A DNA stretch of 64,000 nucleotides from JANYCG01 sp031418395. Its GTDB lineage: Bacteria > Pseudomonadota > Gammaproteobacteria > Burkholderiales > Burkholderiaceae_C. A program made the translations under genes and the position numbers. The stretch spans positions 1-64,000 of the forward strand of contig JANOXL010000242.1 in NCBI GenBank assembly GCA_031418395.1, in the 5' to 3' direction. Positions 59,112 through 64,000 of the stretch are shown in pieces. The notes under the pieces are model-generated. The model was not told the origin of the DNA and ran no database searches. It was given only the letters and a program-made list of their open reading frames with translations. Numbering within the stretch: the stretch's first letter is position 1; each line of letters opens with the position of its first letter.

Positions 59112-60383
59112 TCAAACAGCGCCGACTTTGTGCATGTCGGCAATCTGACCGGCAGAATAGCCCAACTCGGCCAACACGGAATCGGTGTGTTCGCCCAGCA
59201 AAGGCGAGGCGGTTACTTCCGGCTTGGTGTCGGAGAACTTGATCGGGCTGCCCACGGTAAAGTAGCTGCCGCGCACTTTGTGCGGCACTTCGACGATAGA
59301 GCCGCTGGCGCGCAGCGACTTGTCGTGCAGCAGTTCTTTCATCGACAACACCGGAGCGCAAGGAATGTCGAATTTGCGGAAGATGTCGACCGCTTCGAAC
59401 TTGGTTTTGTCCGAGATGAATTTTTCGATGGTGGCGAAGATGTCCATGATGTGCGGCTGGCGACCACGCGGCGTGTTGTACGCCGGGTCGTCCTTCCACT
59501 CGGGCTTGCCCAGCGCGTCGCAAATCGGACCCCAGGCGTGGCCCTGGATGGTGAAATAGATGTAGGCGTTGGGGTCGGTCTCCCAGCCCTTGCACTTCAA
59601 GATCCAGCCTGGCTGGCCACCGCCACCGGCGTTGGCACCGCGCGGCACCACACCGTCTTTGAAGGCGTCCATCTCGTGCGGGTACTGGGGATACTCTTCC
59701 AGGTAGCCGATTTTGTCCAGGCGCAACTGGTCGCGCATCTTCACGCGGCACAAATTCAGCACCGAGTCTTGCATCGACACGGCGACTTTTTGGCCCTTGC
59801 CGGTCTTTTGTTTGCCGATGTAGGCTGTCAGGATGCCGATGGCCAGGTGCATGCCGGTATTGCTGTCGCCCAAAGCGGCGGACGAAATCGTCGGGCCCGA
59901 GTTCTCACCTTTCCAGTAACCGGTGGTGGAGGCTGCGCCGCCTGCGCACTGCGCCACGTTTTCGTAAACCTTCAGGTCTTCGTTGTGGTGGCCGTCGCTG
60001 AATCCTTTGACCGAGGCCAGGATCATCGCGGGGTTAAGCGACTGGATGTGCTCCCAGGTGAAACCCATGCGGTCAAGTGCGCCGGGGCCGAAGTTCTCGA
60101 CCATCACGTCGCACTCCTTGATCAACTTCTCCAGCACAGCCTTGCCTTCTGCTTTTTTGGTGTCGAGCGTCAGCGAACGTTTGTTGCTGTTGAGCATCGT
60201 GAAATACAGCGCATCGGCATCGGGGATGTCACGCAATTGGCTGCGGGTGACGTCGCCGGAGCCAGGGCGCTCGACCTTGATCACGTCGGCGCCGAACCAG
60301 GCCAGCATCTGGGTGCAGGCGGGGCCGGCTTGCACGTGGGTAAAGTCGATGATCTTGATTCCATCAAGGGGTTTGGTTGACAT
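59112..60383 (-). CDS. frc: Formyl-CoA:oxalate CoA-transferase (copy 2)
   Basis: A 423-residue class III CoA-transferase that closely follows the Oxalobacter formyl-CoA transferase throughout: KIIDFTHVQAGPACTQMLAW, ENFGPGALDRMGFTWEHIQ, catalytic Asp in SAALGDSNTGMHLAIG (about residue 170), glycine loop ANAGGGGQPGWILKCKGWET, EYPQYP. It activates oxalate to oxalyl-CoA with formyl-CoA as donor. 87 bp downstream of oxc on the same strand, so the pair forms the core oxalate-degrading unit. Confidence 0.95.
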   Translation of the reverse strand: MSTKPLDGIKIIDFTHVQAGPACTQMLAWFGADVIKVERPGSGDVTRSQLRDIPDADALYFTMLNSNKRSLTLDTKKAEGKAVLEKLIKECDVMVENFGPGALDRMGFTWEHIQSLNPAMILASVKGFSDGHHNEDLKVYENVAQCAGGAASTTGYWKGENSGPTISSAALGDSNTGMHLAIGILTAYIGKQKTGKGQKVAVSMQDSVLNLCRVKMRDQLRLDKIGYLEEYPQYPHEMDAFKDGVVPRGANAGGGGQPGWILKCKGWETDPNAYIYFTIQGHAWGPICDALGKPEWKDDPAYNTPRGRQPHIMDIFATIEKFISDKTKFEAVDIFRKFDIPCAPVLSMKELLHDKSLRASGSIVEVPHKVRGSYFTVGSPIKFSDTKPEVTASPLLGEHTDSVLAELGYSAGQIADMHKVGAV

Positions 60384-60469
60384 CTTGTTTTCTCCTTAGG
60401 GATGACGCGGGTTGATCTTTAGAGGGGGTTGATTGCGTTTTGCACTTCACCCCACAGTTTATTTCGAGT

Positions 60470-62203
60470 TTATTTTTTCTTCGCCGCGCTTTGCGGATTC
60501 AAGCTCGTGATGCGACCGCTTTCAGTGCCTGCGGTCTCGTCAATGATGGCGTTGATGAGGGTCGGCTTGCCCGATGCAACCGCTTCTGACAAGGCTTTCT
60601 CCAGCTCGGCAGGGGTAGTTGCCGCTACACCCACGCCACCAAAGGCCTGCATCATAAGCTCATACCGCGCGTTCTTGACGAACACTGTCGGCGCCACATC
60701 GGCGCCACCGCCCAGGTTCACATCCGTGCCGCGGTAGATGCCATTGTTGTTGAACACAATCACACAAACGGGCAGGTTGTAGCGGCAAATCGTCTCGACC
60801 TCCATGCCGCTGAAACCAAAGGCGCTGTCGCCTTCGATGGCGATGACCGGTTTGCCGGTGACCACGGCAGCCGCCACGGCGAAGCCCATACCGATGCCCA
60901 TAATGCCCCAGGTGCCGACATCCAGGCGTTTGCGTGGCTCGTACATATCAACGATGCTGCGGGCGAAGTCCAGCGTGTTGGCGCCTTCGTTGACGACGAT
61001 CGCGTCAGGCCGCGCCTTGACAGCGTTGCGAATGACGTTCAGTGCGCTGTGGTAGTTCATCGGCGAGGGGTTCAGCGCCAGGGTCTCGGCCATTTTGGCC
61101 AGGTTCTTGATGCGCCGCTCGGAGACTGCGCCGGTCCAGTCCGCCGGAGGTTTGGCCCAATTGCTGCCCATGCCCGCCAGCAAGGCGGCGACGCAAGAGC
61201 CGATATCACCCACCACAGGTGCGGCGATCGGCACATTGCTGTCCATCTCGGTGGGGGAAATATCGATCTGGATGAATTGGCGGCTGGCGGCTTTGTCACC
61301 ACCCCAGGTTTTGCCTTTGCCGTGCGAGAGCAGCCAGTTCAGGCGCGCGCCGACCAGCATGACCACGTCGGCCTCGGCCAGTACGTAAGAGCGTGCAGCA
61401 GACGCGGATTGCTCATGGGTGTCGGGCAAGAGGCCTTTGGCCATGGACATCGGCAAATACGGGATGCCGCTTTTCTCGACCAACGCGCGGATGTCGGCGT
61501 CGGCCTGGGCGTAGGCGGCGCCTTTGCCCAGCAGAATCAAGGGGCGCTTGGCGGTCTTGAGCAAATCCAGCGCGCGTTGCACAGCGTCTGGCGCAGGAAT
61601 TTGGCGCGGCGCGGCATCGACCACTTTAATCAATGACTTGCGGCCTTCTTCAGCACCCATCACCTGAGAGAACAATTTAGCGGGCAAATCCAGGTACACG
61701 CCGCCTGGGCGACCCGACAAGGCCGAGCGAATCGCCCGCGCGATACCGACACCGATGTCCTGCGCGTGCAAGACGCGAAACGCGGCTTTGCAATGCGGCC
61801 GGGCAATGGCCAATTGGTCCATTTCTTCGTAGTCACCCTGCTGCAAATCGACGATCTCGCGCTCGCTGGAGCCGCTGATCAAAATCATCGGGAAGCAGTT
61901 GGTGGTGGCATTGGCCAGCGCGGTCAGCCCGTTCAAAAAACCAGGCGCCGATACGGTGAGGCAAATGCCGGGCTTTTGGGTCAGAAAACCCGCTGCCGCT
62001 GCGGCGTTGCCTGCGTGTTGCTCATGGCGAAACGAGATCACGCGCATGCCCTGGCCCTGCATTTTGCGGGTCAAGTCGGTGATCGGGATGCCCGGCAGAC
62101 CGTAGACGGTGTCGATGCCGTTGAGTTTCAGGGCGTCGATCACCAGGTGAAAACCGTCGGTCTGGGGGGCGTTGGAGGTATCTGGGGTGGTGTCAGTGGT
62201 CAT
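60470..62203 (-). CDS. oxc: Oxalyl-CoA decarboxylase
   Basis: ThDP-dependent decarboxylase turning oxalyl-CoA into formyl-CoA and CO2. About 577 residues (Oxalobacter enzyme 568). Seen: YGLPGIPITDL, the ThDP-activating Glu in RHEQHAGNAAAAAGF, GTWGIMGIGMGFAVAAAV, and the ThDP/Mg motif GDSAFGFSGMEVETICRYNLPVCVIVFNNNG. Start ATG 62203 with GGAA upstream; the frame is open to 62287. A Crp/Fnr-type palindrome lies 71-84 bp upstream, next to the divergent regulator. Confidence 0.96.
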   Translation of the reverse strand: MTTDTTPDTSNAPQTDGFHLVIDALKLNGIDTVYGLPGIPITDLTRKMQGQGMRVISFRHEQHAGNAAAAAGFLTQKPGICLTVSAPGFLNGLTALANATTNCFPMILISGSSEREIVDLQQGDYEEMDQLAIARPHCKAAFRVLHAQDIGVGIARAIRSALSGRPGGVYLDLPAKLFSQVMGAEEGRKSLIKVVDAAPRQIPAPDAVQRALDLLKTAKRPLILLGKGAAYAQADADIRALVEKSGIPYLPMSMAKGLLPDTHEQSASAARSYVLAEADVVMLVGARLNWLLSHGKGKTWGGDKAASRQFIQIDISPTEMDSNVPIAAPVVGDIGSCVAALLAGMGSNWAKPPADWTGAVSERRIKNLAKMAETLALNPSPMNYHSALNVIRNAVKARPDAIVVNEGANTLDFARSIVDMYEPRKRLDVGTWGIMGIGMGFAVAAAVVTGKPVIAIEGDSAFGFSGMEVETICRYNLPVCVIVFNNNGIYRGTDVNLGGGADVAPTVFVKNARYELMMQAFGGVGVAATTPAELEKALSEAVASGKPTLINAIIDETAGTESGRITSLNPQSAAKKK

Positions 62204-62273
62204 GGTGAATTTCCGACGCGGCAAGGGACTGCGCACAGTGGCGTTATCATAGGAATCGATTCGGACATCCCCC

Positions 62274-62287
62274 TTGACCCCGGTCAA
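62274..62287. promoter_or_regulatory. Crp/Fnr-type operator between oxc and its regulator
   Basis: TTGACCCCGGTCAA, arms TTGAC and GTCAA around 4 bases, matching the FNR-family half-site TTGAY. The regulator at 62352 has the E..SR recognition-helix pattern that reads such half-sites. Confidence 0.65.
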
Positions 62288-62351
62288 TTTTCATTGAATC
62301 AAATGCTGAGTCTTACGCATTAGAAGCTGCTTGTCGCGCTGCAAAGCCCCT

Positions 62352-62960
62352 ATGTCCACCGTTGAATCCCACGCCGAACGCAACGTCATCCGGGTGCAAC
62401 TCACCCAAAACCTGGTATTGAAGGACCTGACCGACGACGAACGCGCGGCGCTGGAGCGCCTGCTTACGGTGGTCGATTGCGGCAAGGGCGACTCGCTCTT
62501 GCATCAGGGCGTGACCGACATGGAGCAGTATTTCGTGCTCGACGGCGTGCTCAAACGGGTCGTTGCCAACCCGCAGGGCAAAGAGATGATTTTGCGTTTT
62601 GCCGACGCGCGCGATATGGAGACGAGTTACGCTGCCTGGCGCCTGGGCACGCCCACGCCGTACAGCATCGTGGCGGTCACCAAAACACGGGTAGCCAAAC
62701 TACCACTGCCGCAGTGGGTGGCGTTTATGGAGCAACACCCGTCGATCAAAGCGTCGTTTGAATATGCCGTGATGCGCCTGATGAGCGAGATCATGGCGCA
62801 CACCATCACGCTGCATCTCCTGGACGCGTCAGGGCGCGTGAACCGTTTTATGCGCAAACACCCGGAGTTGGCCGAGCGGATTCCCAAAAAAGAGCTGGCA
62901 GCTTATTTGAATTTGTCGGCTGAAACATTGAGCCGACTCAAGCAGCGCGGGAAGATTTGA
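62352..62960 (+). CDS. Crp/Fnr family transcriptional regulator
   Basis: About 202 residues. N-terminal cyclic-nucleotide-binding-type beta-roll (GKGDSLLHQGVTDMEQYFVLDGVLKRVV), a long dimer helix, and a C-terminal HTH ending KKELAAYLNLSAETLSRLKQRGKI, with the E..SR recognition pattern of FNR. No cysteine cluster for iron-sulfur binding is seen, and the beta-roll lacks the typical cAMP phosphate-binding signature. Ligand unknown; oxalate, formate or a CoA ester is possible. Start ATG 62352. Divergent from oxc, with a matching operator between. Confidence 0.88.
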   Translation: MSTVESHAERNVIRVQLTQNLVLKDLTDDERAALERLLTVVDCGKGDSLLHQGVTDMEQYFVLDGVLKRVVANPQGKEMILRFADARDMETSYAAWRLGTPTPYSIVAVTKTRVAKLPLPQWVAFMEQHPSIKASFEYAVMRLMSEIMAHTITLHLLDASGRVNRFMRKHPELAERIPKKELAAYLNLSAETLSRLKQRGKI

Positions 62961-63034
62961 GGCTCTTACTGAGGCCTCAAATTGCTTGTTTATTTCGAAT
63001 TTTAGACAATAAATTGAGTGATTTAATTGCATTA

Positions 63035-63080
63035 TTACTACCAAATAGTATAGCAATAACGCCATTAAATACGAGACTCA
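63035..63080 (+). repeat. Dispersed AT-rich repeat, copy G (diverged)
   Basis: AGTATAGCAATAACGCCATTAAATACGAGACTC; the 5' stem is partly lost. It lies in the 283-bp gap between the regulator and tctA, where no gene is seen. Confidence 0.45.
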
Positions 63081-63243
63081 ATGGCGAACTGGATTAGATA
63101 AAAATAAATTGAAATCAATATTTCAATTTATGTCCCATCATTTCACCGAGCCACTGCAGTGACTGGCAGCCGTGAGGCGCTGCCGTTGATGCTCACAATC
63201 AGCTGCCATCAAAGGCGACCATCCACCATCGACCACCGCCCCC

Positions 63244-64000
63244 TCAATCCACCGGCTGATCAACATTAATCAGCTTCGGCTTCGCTGGGCGAAGTTTGGC
63301 CAGCACCTTGGAGATCAGCGGCCACACCAACAACAAGATGGCCAGCGAGGAGATGGTGCCCACCAGCGGGTTCGACCACAAAATTGACAACTCACCTTGC
63401 GAGACCAACATGGCCTGGCGGAACGAGTCCTCTGCTTTGTCGCCCAGCACCAGCGCCAGCACCAGCGGGGCCAAGGGGTAGTCGAGTTTCTTGAACAGGT
63501 AACCGATCATGCCAAACAGCATCATGAACCAGATGTCCAACATGGCGCTGTGTACGGTGTACGCGCCGATGGCGCAGATCACCACAATCACTGGCGCGAT
63601 GATGGCAAAGGGGATGCGCAGGATCGACGCGAACAAAGGCACCGTCGTCAAGACCACAATCAAGCCCACCAGGTTGCCCAGGTACATACTCGCGATCAGC
63701 CCCCAGACAAAGTCTTTTTGCTCCACAAACAGGAGCGGGCCGGGCTGCAAACCCCAAATCAACAAACCACCCAGCAGCACCGCTGCGGTGGGGGAGCCGG
63801 GGATGCCCAAGGCCAACATGGGCAACAAGGCAGCGGTGCCCGCGGCGTGTGCGGCCGTCTCGGGAGCGACCACACCTTCCATCTCGCCGTTGCCAAAGTT
63901 GGCGCCGTTTTTCGACATTTTCTTGGCCAGACCGTAACTCATGAACGATGCCGGCGTGGCACCGCCGGGGGTAATGCCCATCCAGATGCCGACCAGCGAG
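63244..64000 (-). CDS. tctA: Tripartite tricarboxylate transporter permease TctA, 5' end cut off
   Basis: C-terminal half of the large membrane subunit (usually about 500 residues). The frame is open to the window edge (SLVGIWMGITPGGATPASFM...), so ATG 63981 is internal. Conserved TctA signatures are MGITPGGATPASFMSYGLAKK, GVVAPETAAHAAGTAALLPMLALGIPGS and WGLQPGP, with about six helices here. It takes up carboxylates together with TctB and a periplasmic TctC/Bug protein. Position next to the oxalate genes suggests a dicarboxylate, but this is only context. Confidence 0.92.
   Translation of the reverse strand, partial: SLVGIWMGITPGGATPASFMSYGLAKKMSKNGANFGNGEMEGVVAPETAAHAAGTAALLPMLALGIPGSPTAAVLLGGLLIWGLQPGPLLFVEQKDFVWGLIASMYLGNLVGLIVVLTTVPLFASILRIPFAIIAPVIVVICAIGAYTVHSAMLDIWFMMLFGMIGYLFKKLDYPLAPLVLALVLGDKAEDSFRQAMLVSQGELSILWSNPLVGTISSLAILLLVWPLISKVLAKLRPAKPKLINVDQPVD

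Noticed and set aside
59049..60380. 443-residue open frame on the plus strand over the second frc gene
   Set aside because: Antisense shadow of frc, which has full motif support; composition is His/Gly/Val-rich without recognisable features.

Overview
The window looks like chromosomal DNA of a betaproteobacterium of the family Comamonadaceae (Rhodoferax/Polaromonas-like). This is inferred from gene content and order (recA-recX, sucC-sucD-terC, rfaE2...ugd, FdsA/FdsGB, TctA), from a high-GC coding style, and from an AT-rich dispersed repeat of the kind common in that family. No rRNA, tRNA, CRISPR array, insertion sequence or prophage was seen. Both ends cut genes: an RND efflux pump on the left and a TctA permease on the right.

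Layout. 1-3.1 kb: RND efflux pump (partial). 3.1-11.0 kb: heptose-1-P adenylyltransferase, then an island of a PlcP-type metallophosphoesterase, a phosphatidylserine decarboxylase, a membrane-anchored class III aminotransferase, an Mpo1-like membrane protein, a GT4 glycosyltransferase and UDP-glucose dehydrogenase. Pho-box-like 7-4-7 direct repeats lie in four of its intergenic regions, which points to phosphate-starvation membrane lipid remodelling: phospholipid to diacylglycerol to glycolipid. 11-19 kb: housekeeping and small genes (ferritin-like protein, GST, purB, yaeQ), a manganese riboswitch with its TerC gene, a holin-like protein and an M48 protease whose signal-peptide region is encoded by a dispersed repeat.

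19-34.5 kb: type IV pilus region. It holds TfpX/Z, moaC, two tandem PglL-like ligases, PilA with a textbook sigma-54 promoter, and upstream on the same strand a six-gene run: CHASE2 Ser/Thr kinase, PP2C phosphatase, FHA protein, CHASE2 adenylate cyclase, metallo-beta-lactamase phosphodiesterase and GAF-PilB ATPase. This is the most intriguing unit here: a phospho-signalling and cyclic-nucleotide module apparently co-transcribed with a pilus motor.

34.6-46 kb: a second TerC, sucDC, argC, recX-recA (with a LexA box), a MarR regulator, a TctDE-type two-component pair separated by a large inverted repeat, SPOR protein, birA and a SET-domain methyltransferase. 46-52.5 kb: topoisomerase III with a C-terminal SWIB domain, a branched-chain amino-acid-type binding protein, GST and a PEP-CTERM protein.

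52.6-64 kb: oxalate/formate catabolism. Formate dehydrogenase (FdsA and an FdsG-FdsB fusion), formyl-CoA transferase, PAS protein, a second formyl-CoA transferase, oxalyl-CoA decarboxylase, and a divergent Crp/Fnr regulator with a TTGAC-N4-GTCAA operator between it and oxc. Oxalate is activated by Frc, decarboxylated by Oxc, and the released formate can be oxidised to CO2 with NADH production. All calls rest on reading the sequence; no database search was run.
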